Source: VRUE01 sp963716245 (GTDB taxonomy: Bacteria; Actinomycetota; Thermoleophilia; Solirubrobacterales; 70-9). Taken from it: a stretch of DNA of 64,000 nucleotides. The notes below the pieces were generated by a model. The model searched no databases, was not told the DNA's origin, and worked only from the letters and a program-made list of their open reading frames with translations. Where the stretch lies: the NCBI GenBank assembly GCA_963716245.1, contig OY970300.1:1736001-1800000 (forward strand), read 5' to 3'. Positions 48,341-56,781 of this stretch are shown in pieces. The first letter of the stretch is position 1. Each line of letters begins with the position of its first letter. The position numbers and the translations under genes are program-made.

Positions 48341-48939
48341 CGATAGCCCAGCTCCCGCGCATAGGTCTCACGGTACGCCTGCCGCTTGTCCAGCACCTGC
48401 TCGACGTAGCTGCGAGTTTCTCCGAAGCGGATGTCGTCGAGCTGCAGGTCCTCCCCGCCCCACTTCTCGACGTTGCCGATCCCGGCGTTGTAGGCGGCCA
48501 GCGCGGCGATCTCGTTCTGGCCGAGCTGGTCGAGCAGGTAGCGCATGTAGAAGGTTCCGTAGGCGATGTTGACGTCGGGGTCGGAGAGGTCCTCGAGCAC
48601 GAACTCGGTGCCGCGGCTCTTGCGGGCGATGAACCTCGCCGTGGCGGGCGTGATCTGCATCAGCCCGCGTGCGTCGGCGTGGGAGGTCTGGTCGCGGAAG
48701 TGGGACTCGGCGTAGATCATCCCCGCGACGAGCGCCGGCTCGACCTCCCACTCCGCCGCCTCCTGGCGAATGACGTCCTCGTGCCGCAGGGGCAGGGTCA
48801 GCTCCTGGATCGCCTCGTCGACCTTGCCGACGATGCCCAGGGCGACGCCCGCCGCGACGCCCGCCGCGAGTACCGCGACGCCGGCGAGCAGGCGGCGGCG
48901 CCGGACGGATCGCGCGCGCCGGCTCCCGCCTCGACTCAT
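48337..48939 (-). CDS. membrane-anchored lytic transglycosylase (SLT domain)
   Basis: 200 aa. One N-terminal TM (about 18-38) after an Arg-rich start, then an SLT domain: catalytic Glu in GMIYAESHFRDQTS, GLMQITPATARFI, and the closing AALAAYNAGIGNVEKW. It cleaves peptidoglycan glycosidic bonds outside the membrane. The ATG at 48939 overlaps coaE by 4 bp. A cell-wall enzyme in an rpsA-coaE operon is a recurring actinobacterial arrangement as far as I recall. Confidence 0.92.
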   Translation of the reverse strand: MSRGGSRRARSVRRRRLLAGVAVLAAGVAAGVALGIVGKVDEAIQELTLPLRHEDVIRQEAAEWEVEPALVAGMIYAESHFRDQTSHADARGLMQITPATARFIARKSRGTEFVLEDLSDPDVNIAYGTFYMRYLLDQLGQNEIAALAAYNAGIGNVEKWGGEDLQLDDIRFGETRSYVEQVLDKRQAYRETYARELGYR

Positions 48940-49517
48940 GCCCGCAGCTTCGCGACGAGGCCGGACAGGTCGCGTTCGAGATCCGCGACGCTGCCGTCGT
49001 TCGCGATCGTGTGCCCGGCCCGCGCCGCCTTCTCGCCCTGGGCCAGCTGGCGCGCCTCGCGCTCGCCGACCAGCGCATGGCCGCGCGCCTCGGCGCGCTC
49101 GCGCCTGAGCTCATCGGAGGCGACGACCGCGACGGTGGTGTCGAAGACGCCCTCCATCCCGGACTCGAAGAGCAGCGGCACCTCGACGACGGCGATCTCG
49201 GTCTCGTCGGGCAGCGAGGCGAGCCAGGCGCCGATCCGCTCCCCGACGAGGGGGTGTATCTGCGCCTCCAGCCAGGTCAGCTGCTCGGGGTCGGCGAAGA
49301 CGATCTCGCCGATCCGGGTGCGATCGACGCGCCCCCCGGGGGCCACGTCCTCGCCCCAGCGCTCGGTGAGGCGGCCCAGCAGCGGCTCGGAGTCGAGCAG
49401 CTCGTGGACGACGGCGTCGCTGGAGATCGTCGCCGCGCCGAGCCGCTCGAACGCCGCGAGCGCCTCGGACTTGCCGGCGGCGATGCCACCGGTCAATCCG
49501 ATCGTCAGCGGCGCCAC
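48936..49517 (-). CDS. coaE: dephospho-CoA kinase
   Basis: Last step of CoA synthesis: phosphorylates dephospho-CoA at the 3' hydroxyl. 193 aa. P-loop GLTGGIAAGKSEAL (residues 7-20), SSDAVVHELL, HPLVGERI and VPLLFESGME are family blocks. The ATG is at 49517, 12 bp after the rpsA stop. With panB, panC and panD in the same window, four CoA-pathway genes are present. Confidence 0.96.
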   Translation of the reverse strand: MAPLTIGLTGGIAAGKSEALAAFERLGAATISSDAVVHELLDSEPLLGRLTERWGEDVAPGGRVDRTRIGEIVFADPEQLTWLEAQIHPLVGERIGAWLASLPDETEIAVVEVPLLFESGMEGVFDTTVAVVASDELRRERAEARGHALVGEREARQLAQGEKAARAGHTIANDGSVADLERDLSGLVAKLRA

Positions 49518-49529
49518 CGTGGCCGCCGA

Positions 49530-51170
49530 TCAGCCCTTCTCGGAGTCGCCCGTCTGCTCTTCGTCGCCGGCGGACTCGCCGGCCGCCTCGTCGAGGTCGT
49601 CGGGCGAGTCGGGCCTCTCCTGCACCGATTCCCCCTCCTGCCCCTCGCCGCCCTCGCCGTTGCTCTCAGCAACCGCATCGGCCGCATCCTCCTGAGCAGC
49701 GGTCTCCTGCGCAGCCGCCTCCGGAGTAGGAGCACCGGCCTCCTCGGCCAGAGGCTCAACCTCGCCATCCTGCCCAGCGGCCTCGTCGGCAGGGGCGCCA
49801 GCCCCCGCGGCCACAGGCTCCTGCTCAGCCGCATCGGTGGCTTGGGCCACCACCTCGGCGGGAGCCTCCGGGGGAGCCTCCTCAGTCGCTTCATCCGCGG
49901 GTGGCGTGGGGGTGGGCTCCTCGCCCGCAGCCTGCGAGGACGAGGAGTCCTCCCCCGCGACAGGACCCGCGGTTGCTGCGTCTGATGAATCTCCGCTGGC
50001 CGCTTCCATCTGTTCGCCCAAGTCGCCCATCGGCATGTTCTGCCCCTCGACCCGCTTGATGCTCAGCGACAGCCTCCGCCGCTCTTCGTCGATCTCGAGG
50101 ATCTTCACGTTCAACTTCGCGTCCGGCTCGACGACCTCGCTCGGGTTCTCGACGTGGTGGTCGGCGAGCTCGGAGATGTGGACCAGGCCCTCGACCCCGG
50201 GCAGGATCTCGACGAAGGCGCCGAAGGCGACGACCTTGGTCACCGTGCCCTCGAGGACGTCGCCGGAGCGGTGGGTGCTGATCACGCGCTGCCACGGGTC
50301 CTCCTGGGTCTGCTTGAGCCCCAGCGAGATCCGCTGGCGGTCGCGGTCGATGTCGAGCACTTTGATCCGCACCGTGTCGCCGATCGAGACGACCTCGGAG
50401 GGATGGTTGACGTGGCTCCACGAAAGCTCGGAGATGTGGACCAGGCCGTCGATCCCGTCGAGGTCGACGAAGGCACCGAAGTCGACGATGTTGGAGATCT
50501 TGCCCTCGACGATCTGGCCGGGCTGCAGCCGGCCGAGGATCTGCTCGCGGACCTCTTTGCGCTCTTCCTCCAGCACTGCGCGCCGCGAGAGGACGACGTT
50601 GTTGCGGCTGCGGTTCAGCTCGATCACTTTGCACTCGAGCGCTTGGCCGAGGAACTCGTCGAGGTTGTGGACGCGGCGGATGTCGACCAGCGAGGCGGGC
50701 AGGAAGCCGCGCACCCCGAGGTCGAGGATCAGGCCGCCCTTGACGACCTCGATCACGGACCCCTCGACCGGTTCGCCCGACTCGGCCGCGGCCTCGATCC
50801 GGCGCCACGCCTTCTCGAACCGCGCGCGCTTCTTGGAGAGGACGAGCCGACCCTCGGCGTCCTCTTTGGTCAGCACGAGCGCGTCCAGCTCCTCGCCGAG
50901 CTCGACCTCCTCAGCCGGATCCACCGACTTGCGGATCGAGAGCTCGGTGGACGGGATGACGCCCTCCGACTTGTAGCCGATGTCGACCAGGACCTCGTCC
51001 TTGTCGATCCGCACGACCTTGCCCTTGACGACGTCCCCCTCGTCGAAGGACACCATCGTCGCGGCGTAATTCGGGACGACTTTGCCGTCTACTTCGAGCA
51101 GCAGGCCGTTCGAGCCCTCGACGGGAGAGCCAATCGGTGCATTTGAACTGGTCGTATCGGTCACGGACAC
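49530..51170 (-). CDS. rpsA: 30S ribosomal protein S1 with long acidic C-terminal tail
   Basis: About 546 aa. Four S1 RNA-binding domains occupy about 40-375 (VKGKVVRIDKDEVLVDIGY, VKGGLILDLGVRGFLPAS, GKISNIVDFGAFVDLDGIDG, GTVTKVVAFGAFVEILPG), bringing mRNA to the ribosome. From about 380 the protein is low-complexity, rich in Ala, Glu, Pro, Asp and Gln, for some 165 residues. The start is GTG at 51170 (CATTAT 8 nt upstream) or GTG at 51164. The open frame beyond this antisenses the flavoprotein and is ignored. Confidence 0.95.
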   Translation of the reverse strand: MSVTDTTSSNAPIGSPVEGSNGLLLEVDGKVVPNYAATMVSFDEGDVVKGKVVRIDKDEVLVDIGYKSEGVIPSTELSIRKSVDPAEEVELGEELDALVLTKEDAEGRLVLSKKRARFEKAWRRIEAAAESGEPVEGSVIEVVKGGLILDLGVRGFLPASLVDIRRVHNLDEFLGQALECKVIELNRSRNNVVLSRRAVLEEERKEVREQILGRLQPGQIVEGKISNIVDFGAFVDLDGIDGLVHISELSWSHVNHPSEVVSIGDTVRIKVLDIDRDRQRISLGLKQTQEDPWQRVISTHRSGDVLEGTVTKVVAFGAFVEILPGVEGLVHISELADHHVENPSEVVEPDAKLNVKILEIDEERRRLSLSIKRVEGQNMPMGDLGEQMEAASGDSSDAATAGPVAGEDSSSSQAAGEEPTPTPPADEATEEAPPEAPAEVVAQATDAAEQEPVAAGAGAPADEAAGQDGEVEPLAEEAGAPTPEAAAQETAAQEDAADAVAESNGEGGEGQEGESVQERPDSPDDLDEAAGESAGDEEQTGDSEKG

Positions 51171-51178
51171 AGCGGCAG

Positions 51179-51184
51179 ATAATG
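51179..51184 (-). promoter_or_regulatory. candidate -10 element of rpsA
   Basis: CATTAT on the minus strand, 8 nt before the GTG at 51170; matches ANNNT, not the full TANNNT. Confidence 0.4.
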
Positions 51185-51266
51185 CCAGAAACCCCGCCTC
51201 CTCTGCTCGGACGAATGCCCGCGGAATCGGATATGGGGGATTCGCTCCCGCGTCCGGAGGCGGCGG

Positions 51267-52484
51267 GTGGATACGCTCCACCTCGTGCCGATCCGAGCCA
51301 CCAAACGGGGCGAGGAGCGAACCCCGCTGAGCGGCCGCCACGACGTGCTGGTCTGCGGGGCGAGCTTCGCAGGCCTCGCCGCAGCGCGCGAGCTGGCGGG
51401 CAGCGGCGCCGACGTGCTGATCGTCGATCGCTACGAGATCGGCGAGCGGCAGACGTCCGCCTGCGGCATCCCGACCGACTGGCTGCGGGCGACGGGGCTG
51501 ATGGCGGCGGAGCGCCAGCGATTCGACTCGCTGCTGTTGCACACCCCGCACGGCAGCAGGCGCTACCGGCTGCCCTGGACCTTCTCGACCTTCGACTACC
51601 GGGAGCTGTGCCGGCTGCTCTGGCGCGACTGCGACGCGCGCTTCGAGACCGCCAAGGTGAACGGCCGCGCCGCGGCAGACGGCGACGGCGCGATCGCCGT
51701 CGAGACCGACCGTGGGGTCGTCTCCGCCCCGCTGGTGGTCGACGCGCTGGGCTGGCGCCGCGTGCTCGCCTCCGGCGACGGCTTCCAGCCGCCCGACGCG
51801 CCCCTCTCGCGCGGCCTCGAGGTCCATCCCGGCGGCAGCGGCGAGGACCTGGAGGTCTGGATCGACCGCCGCTACGTTCCGGCCGGCTACGGCTGGTCCT
51901 TTCCGGCCCACGACGAGCTGCGCATCGGCGTCGGCTCCTTCGACCCCCGCTTCCACGTCCGCGAGACCACCGAGCTGCTCGCCGAGGACCTCGGGCGCGA
52001 CCGGGTTCGCTACCAGGGGAACTGGATTCCGCACAAGCTGCGTCCCGCGACCGAGGCCGGCGTCTTCTTCGTCGGCGACTCGGCCGGCCACTGCCTGCCG
52101 CTGACGGCCGAGGGGATCCGCACGGCGCTCTACTTCGGGGTGGCGCTGGGGCGAGAGCTGCGCGACGTGGTCGCGGGCCGGCAGGAGCGGGAGCGGGCGG
52201 CGGAGCGCTACGCCGCCTTCCACGACTCGCACGAGTGGAAGTTCCGCTGGATGCTGCGCGCGCAGCGCCTCGTGCCGAGGATCCCGCCGCGCCTGCTGGG
52301 GCCCCTGATCCGCGCGATGGGAGCGAAGCGCTTCGTCGACTGGTCCTTCGACCACTACCTGCGGATCGCGCCGCCGCCGCCCCCGGCGACGCGCTCAGCG
52401 CACGACGAGCACGGTCCCGACCAGCAACAGGACCAAGCCGAGCAGCCGCTCGGGCGTCAGCGGGACCTCGTCGAGGCCGAATAG
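51267..52484 (+). CDS. FAD-dependent oxidoreductase, geranylgeranyl-reductase-like
   Basis: 405 aa. The N-terminal FAD motif is VLVCGASFAGLAAARELAGSG (about 28-48), with VDRYEIGERQTSACG, and the second FAD motif is GVFFVGDSAGHCLPLTAEGIRTALYFG (about 268-294), the hallmark of the geranylgeranyl-reductase / squalene-epoxidase-like group. The substrate is likely an isoprenoid or lipid, by family. The GTG at 51267 is one of two close starts (the other at 51285). The last 30 residues are low-complexity and run antisense through the 3' end of the DMT gene, so they may be non-functional. Confidence 0.85.
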   Translation: MDTLHLVPIRATKRGEERTPLSGRHDVLVCGASFAGLAAARELAGSGADVLIVDRYEIGERQTSACGIPTDWLRATGLMAAERQRFDSLLLHTPHGSRRYRLPWTFSTFDYRELCRLLWRDCDARFETAKVNGRAAADGDGAIAVETDRGVVSAPLVVDALGWRRVLASGDGFQPPDAPLSRGLEVHPGGSGEDLEVWIDRRYVPAGYGWSFPAHDELRIGVGSFDPRFHVRETTELLAEDLGRDRVRYQGNWIPHKLRPATEAGVFFVGDSAGHCLPLTAEGIRTALYFGVALGRELRDVVAGRQERERAAERYAAFHDSHEWKFRWMLRAQRLVPRIPPRLLGPLIRAMGAKRFVDWSFDHYLRIAPPPPPATRSAHDEHGPDQQQDQAEQPLGRQRDLVEAE

Positions 52485-52832
52485 CCCGAGCCGGTCGATC
52501 GCGACCGAGGCGGCGAGCTGGCCGGCGACAGTCAGCGCTGCGACGCCTCCGGCCCCGATGACGGAGACCGCGATCAAGGCGTTCGCGACGTAGAGGGCGC
52601 CGAGCAGCCCGCCGAGCAGGTAGTACCAGCTGACGTCGAAGGTCGAGCCGAGACCGCCCGCCTTGCCACTCAGCACGACGATCGCGGCGAGCGCGACGGT
52701 GCCGACCAGGAACGAGACCAGGGCGGCGGGGAGGTTGCCGGTGGCCCTGCCGAGTTCCGCGTTGATCGGCGCCTGCAGGGCGATCAGCCCGCCGGCGACG
52801 GCGGTCAGGACGATCGCCAGGCCCCTATCCAT
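52395..52832 (-). CDS. DMT-family transporter, half-size (DUF606/YdcZ-like)
   Basis: 145 aa with about five TM helices. ITAVAGGLIALQAPINAELGR-type opening, ALVSFLVGTVAL and WYYLLGGLLGALYV are the DUF606 pattern. Such half-length members work as dimers. The substrate is unknown. The ATG at 52832 gives MDRGLAIVL; earlier starts add a non-membrane stretch. Its 3' 90 bp overlap the convergent flavoprotein gene. Confidence 0.85.
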   Translation of the reverse strand: MDRGLAIVLTAVAGGLIALQAPINAELGRATGNLPAALVSFLVGTVALAAIVVLSGKAGGLGSTFDVSWYYLLGGLLGALYVANALIAVSVIGAGGVAALTVAGQLAASVAIDRLGLFGLDEVPLTPERLLGLVLLLVGTVLVVR

Positions 52833-52947
52833 CGCAGGGCCCCGCCAAGCGCGTGATCTTCGTCGTCTGTGCGTGTTCCATGACTGCCCGCCGGCCCGGC
52901 TGAGCCGGCTTGCTGTCATATCAGTAACCGACCGATCCAACGCCCAG

Positions 52948-54135
52948 ATGCCACCGCCCGCACACGGACTCGCCTCCCGCCTGATCGCCGGCCCGACCCT
53001 GCGCACGCAGTCGGATGGCCGCCTCGTGCGCGAGGGCTACGAGGCCGCCTTCGAGGAGATCGTCCGCCGCTACGACCGGCCGCTCGGCCGCAATGCCGCG
53101 GCGATCGTCGGCGGGCGATCGGAGGACGTCACCCAGGACGCGTTCTCCAAGGCCCTGCTGGCGCTGCGCCGCGACGACGCCGAGATCGAGCTGCGGCCGT
53201 GGCTCTACCGGATCGTCCGCAACACCGCCCTGAACGACCTGCGCGACCGGCCGGCGGACGCCGCCGAGCTGGCGGAGACGATCGCCGCCGGGGACACTCC
53301 CGGCGAGATCCTCGAGCAGCGCGAAGAGCTGACCGATTTGATGGACCGGCTGCGCTCCCTGCCGGAGGCGCAGCGGGCGGCGATCGTGATGCGCGAGCTG
53401 GAAGGCCTCAGCCACGATGAGATCGCCGCGGCGCTGGGAACGAGCGGCGGAGCGGCCCGGCAGGCGATCCACCGAGCCCGGCAGGCCCTGCGAGATGGCG
53501 CCGGCATGCTGGTCCCCCTGCCGCTGCTGAAGGCGCTGCTCGCCGACAGTCCGGCGGCAGCTGAAACCGCTGCGGGCGCGGCGGGGATCGCCGGCGCCGG
53601 GATCGCCGTCAAGGCGACCGCCGCAACCATGCTCGTCGCCGGCACGGTCGGGGCTGGCGTCGCCCTGCAGGAGGGAAGGAACGGCAGGGAGCCGGACGCG
53701 AGGGCCAGCGCCGGCGTGGAGAGGCCGGGATCCGACGCGCCCGGGGCTGCTGCGGTGCCGCTCGACGACGACTCCGGCAGCGGCTCCAGCTCCGGACCCG
53801 GTTCCGGCAGCGGCGGCAGCTCGAACGCAGGCAGCGGCTCCGACAGCAGCGGCCCGGGGAGCGAGGGAGACGAGGACTCCGAGGGCTCGGTGGAGGATCG
53901 CTCCGGGCCAAGCGAGCGCTCCGGCGCGAGCGGTGGATCGGATTCGAGCGGAAGCGGATCGTCCGACGGGTCCGGCTCGAGCGGCAGCGGCTCCGGCGAA
54001 AGCTACGAATCGGGCACCAGCTACGCCGAATCCGACGGGTCCGGCTCGAGCGGCGGCTCCGTCGACAGCGGCTCCTACGGCTCCGGCTCCGGCTCGGACT
54101 CCGGAACGATCGAAGAGGACAGCGGCGAGGACTAG
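52948..54135 (+). CDS. ECF sigma factor with hydrophobic segment and Ser/Gly-rich C-terminal tail
   Basis: 395 aa. Residues 29-105 are sigma region 2 (YEAAFEEIVRRYDRPLG, VTQDAFSKALLAL, WLYRIVRNTALNDL) and 125-185 region 4 (LPEAQRAAIVMRELEG, HDEIAAALGTSGGAARQAIHRARQAL). Then comes an Ala/Gly hydrophobic stretch at 205-241, broken by one Lys at 222, and a tail of about 150 residues made of Ser, Gly, Asp and Glu repeats. That layout is unusual: the sigma domains could be tethered to the membrane with the tail outside. No anti-sigma gene is adjacent. The start is ATG at 52948. Confidence 0.85.
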   Translation: MPPPAHGLASRLIAGPTLRTQSDGRLVREGYEAAFEEIVRRYDRPLGRNAAAIVGGRSEDVTQDAFSKALLALRRDDAEIELRPWLYRIVRNTALNDLRDRPADAAELAETIAAGDTPGEILEQREELTDLMDRLRSLPEAQRAAIVMRELEGLSHDEIAAALGTSGGAARQAIHRARQALRDGAGMLVPLPLLKALLADSPAAAETAAGAAGIAGAGIAVKATAATMLVAGTVGAGVALQEGRNGREPDARASAGVERPGSDAPGAAAVPLDDDSGSGSSSGPGSGSGGSSNAGSGSDSSGPGSEGDEDSEGSVEDRSGPSERSGASGGSDSSGSGSSDGSGSSGSGSGESYESGTSYAESDGSGSSGGSVDSGSYGSGSGSDSGTIEEDSGED

Positions 54136-54138
54136 GCC

Positions 54139-56781
54139 CTACTTGGCGTCGAGCCAGTCCTTGCCGACGCCGATGTCCACCTCGAGCGCCGGATCGAGCG
54201 AGTAGGCCGCGCACATCTCGCGCCGCACGAGCGTCGTCGCCTCGTCCATCTCCTCCGGCGGCCCCTCGAAGAGCAGCTCGTCGTGGATCTGGAGGACCAG
54301 GCGCGTCGCCATGCCCGAGTTGCGCAGCGCACGGTGGCAGCGCACCATCGCCACCTTGATGATGTCGGCCGCGGTCCCCTGGATGACCGTGTTGACCGCC
54401 AGCCGCTCGCCGAGGCGCCGCGTGTTCGGGTTGCCGGAGCGAAGCTCGGGGATGGGCCGGCGGCGCCCCATCAGCGTCTTCACGAAGCCCTCCTCCTGCG
54501 CCCGCTCGATCGTCTCCTCACGGAAGGCCCGCACGGCGGGGAACCGCTCCAGGTACCGGGCGACGAATTCCTCGCCCTCTTTGCGCGGGATGTTGAGCCG
54601 GTCGGCGAGGCCGAATCCGGTCAGCCCGTAGACGATCCCGAAGTTGACCATCTTCGCCTTCGAGCGCTGGCCGATGTCGACCTCCTGGCGGTCGATCTCG
54701 AACACCTCTGCGGCGGTCGCCGCGTGGACGTCCTCACCGGCGACGAAGACGTCTTTGAGCACCTGCTCGTCGGCGACGTGGGCGAGCACCCGCAGCTCGA
54801 CCTGGCTGTAGTCGGCGGAGAGCAGGCGGGCGCCGGGCTCGGCGACGAAGCAGGCGCGGACGGGACGGCCGATCTCGGTCCGGATCGGGATGTTCTGCAG
54901 GTTGGGGTTGGTGCTGGAGAGGCGCCCGGTGGTCGTCGAGGCCTGGTTGAACGTGGTGTGGACGCGGCCGGTCCCCGGATCGATCAGGTCCGGCAGCGTG
55001 TCGAGGTAGGTGTTCTTCAGCTTGGTCAGCTCCCGCCACTGCTCGATCTTCTCGACGATCGGGTGCTCCTCGCGGATCTGGGCCAGCACCCGGGCGTCGG
55101 TCGAGAAGCCGGTCTTGCCGCGGCGCTTGCGGGTCAGCCCGAGCTTCTCGAAGAGGACGCGGCCGACCTGCTGCGGCGAGCCGATCGTGAACTCCTCCTC
55201 GGCCAGCTCGAAGATCTCCTTCTCCAGCGTCGCGATCCGCTCGCCGAAGCCGGCGCCGACCTCGGCGAGTCGCGCGCCGTCGAGCTTCAGCCCCTCGCGC
55301 TCCATCGCGGCGAGGACGTGGACCAGAGGGAGCTCGACGTCGCGCAGCAGCGGCTCCAGCTCGAGCTGCTCGAGGCGGGGGCGCTGAGCCTCCGCCAGGG
55401 CCGCGACGAGGCGCGCCTCCTCGGCCGGGTCGAGGCCGGCCTCGACCTCCTCGCCGAGCGCCAGCTGGCCATCGTCGTCGGCCTCTCCCCCGGCCGCCTC
55501 GGCAGCCGCCGACTCGGCTAGGCCGATGCCCGCGTCGGCGGCCAGCTCGACAAGCTCGTAGGTGCGGCGCTGCGGCTCGAGCAGGTAGGCGGCCAGCAGC
55601 GTGTCGTGGGACAGGTCGACCCCGACGCCCCGGCGTGCCGCGGCGGCGAGCAGCCCATGGCGGCCGCCGCCGAGCGACTTCGCGTCGTGGGCGACGAGCG
55701 GCTTGCCGGCGAGGGCCGCCGCGAGCTCGTCCAGGCTGGCCCTGCCCTTGACGATCCGGGCGCCGCCCGCGGCCGACCAGGCCTCGCCGGCTATCGCGAT
55801 CGCCACCGGCCCGTCGCCGACGTCGTCGGGGGTCCCCTCCTCGGCGTCGATCTCCAGCTCGGTCTCGACGCTCCGCCCCGGCACGGCCTCGCCCTCGGGC
55901 AGCCCCTCTTCGAGCCGCTCCATCACGGCGCGCAACTCGAACTCGCGCATGAACTCGCGCAGCGCGCCGCGGTCGGGCGTCGCCCCCATCACGTCGCTCA
56001 GGTCGAGTCCCGTCTCGATCTCGCAGTCGAGCGTGGCCAGCTGCTTGGAGATGCGCGCGTCGTCGGCGTGCTCGACCAGATTCTGCTTGCGCTTGGCGCC
56101 GGAGACCTTGTCGACGTTGGCCAGCACCTCCTCCAGCGAACCGAACTGCTGGAGGAGCTGGGCCGCGGTCTTGTCGCCGATGCCCGGGACGCCGGGGATG
56201 TTGTCGGAGGTGTCGCCTTTGAGCCCGATCAGGTCGGTGACAAGCTCCGGCGGCACGCCGTAGCGCTCGACCACGCCGGCGTGGTCGTAGACCTTGGTGT
56301 CGGTGACCCCGCGCGAGGTCGTCATCACCCGGATCCCGTCGCCGACCAGCTGGTAGACGTCGCGGTCGCCTGAGACGACCATCACCGGGATGCCCTGCTC
56401 GCGGGCGCGGTGGGCGAGGGTGCCGATCACGTCGTCGGCCTCGTAGCCCTCGACCTTGACGTTGGTGTAGCCGAAGGCGGTCACCAGCGGCATCAGGTGC
56501 GGCCACTGCTCGGCGAGGAGGTCGGGCCGCGAGGGCCGGTGCGCCTTGTAGAGGTCGTAGGTCTTCTCGCGGCCGGACATGCCCGCGTCCCAGGCGACGA
56601 CGACGCCGGCCGGCCGGTGCTCGACGACGATTTTGACCAGCATCGAGGCGAGCCCGTAGATCGCGTTCGTCGGCCGCCCGTCGCTCGTCCCGATCGACTC
56701 GGGGAGCGCGAAGAAGGCCCGGTAGGCGAGCGAGTTGCCGTCGACCAGGAAGAGCTCTCCGTCGGTGCCGTCAGTCGCCAT
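54139..56781 (-). CDS. polA: DNA polymerase I, proofreading domain apparently inactive
   Basis: 880 aa. The 5'-nuclease domain (1-290) is intact: LVDGNSLAYRAFF, EADDVIGTLA, GDRDVYQLV, GDTSDNIPGVPGIG. The 3'-5' exonuclease-like region (about 310-470) lacks the DxE motif (it reads AIAIAGEAWS) and has HDAKS where the Asn-x3-Asp motif is expected. The polymerase domain keeps motif A LLSADYSQVELRVLAH, motif B RSKAKMVNFGIVYG and motif C LQIHDELLFE. It acts in gap filling and repair. It is coupled to the DUF559 gene upstream by an 11-bp overlap and ends 3 bp from the sigma gene. Confidence 0.97.
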   Translation of the reverse strand: MATDGTDGELFLVDGNSLAYRAFFALPESIGTSDGRPTNAIYGLASMLVKIVVEHRPAGVVVAWDAGMSGREKTYDLYKAHRPSRPDLLAEQWPHLMPLVTAFGYTNVKVEGYEADDVIGTLAHRAREQGIPVMVVSGDRDVYQLVGDGIRVMTTSRGVTDTKVYDHAGVVERYGVPPELVTDLIGLKGDTSDNIPGVPGIGDKTAAQLLQQFGSLEEVLANVDKVSGAKRKQNLVEHADDARISKQLATLDCEIETGLDLSDVMGATPDRGALREFMREFELRAVMERLEEGLPEGEAVPGRSVETELEIDAEEGTPDDVGDGPVAIAIAGEAWSAAGGARIVKGRASLDELAAALAGKPLVAHDAKSLGGGRHGLLAAAARRGVGVDLSHDTLLAAYLLEPQRRTYELVELAADAGIGLAESAAAEAAGGEADDDGQLALGEEVEAGLDPAEEARLVAALAEAQRPRLEQLELEPLLRDVELPLVHVLAAMEREGLKLDGARLAEVGAGFGERIATLEKEIFELAEEEFTIGSPQQVGRVLFEKLGLTRKRRGKTGFSTDARVLAQIREEHPIVEKIEQWRELTKLKNTYLDTLPDLIDPGTGRVHTTFNQASTTTGRLSSTNPNLQNIPIRTEIGRPVRACFVAEPGARLLSADYSQVELRVLAHVADEQVLKDVFVAGEDVHAATAAEVFEIDRQEVDIGQRSKAKMVNFGIVYGLTGFGLADRLNIPRKEGEEFVARYLERFPAVRAFREETIERAQEEGFVKTLMGRRRPIPELRSGNPNTRRLGERLAVNTVIQGTAADIIKVAMVRCHRALRNSGMATRLVLQIHDELLFEGPPEEMDEATTLVRREMCAAYSLDPALEVDIGVGKDWLDAK

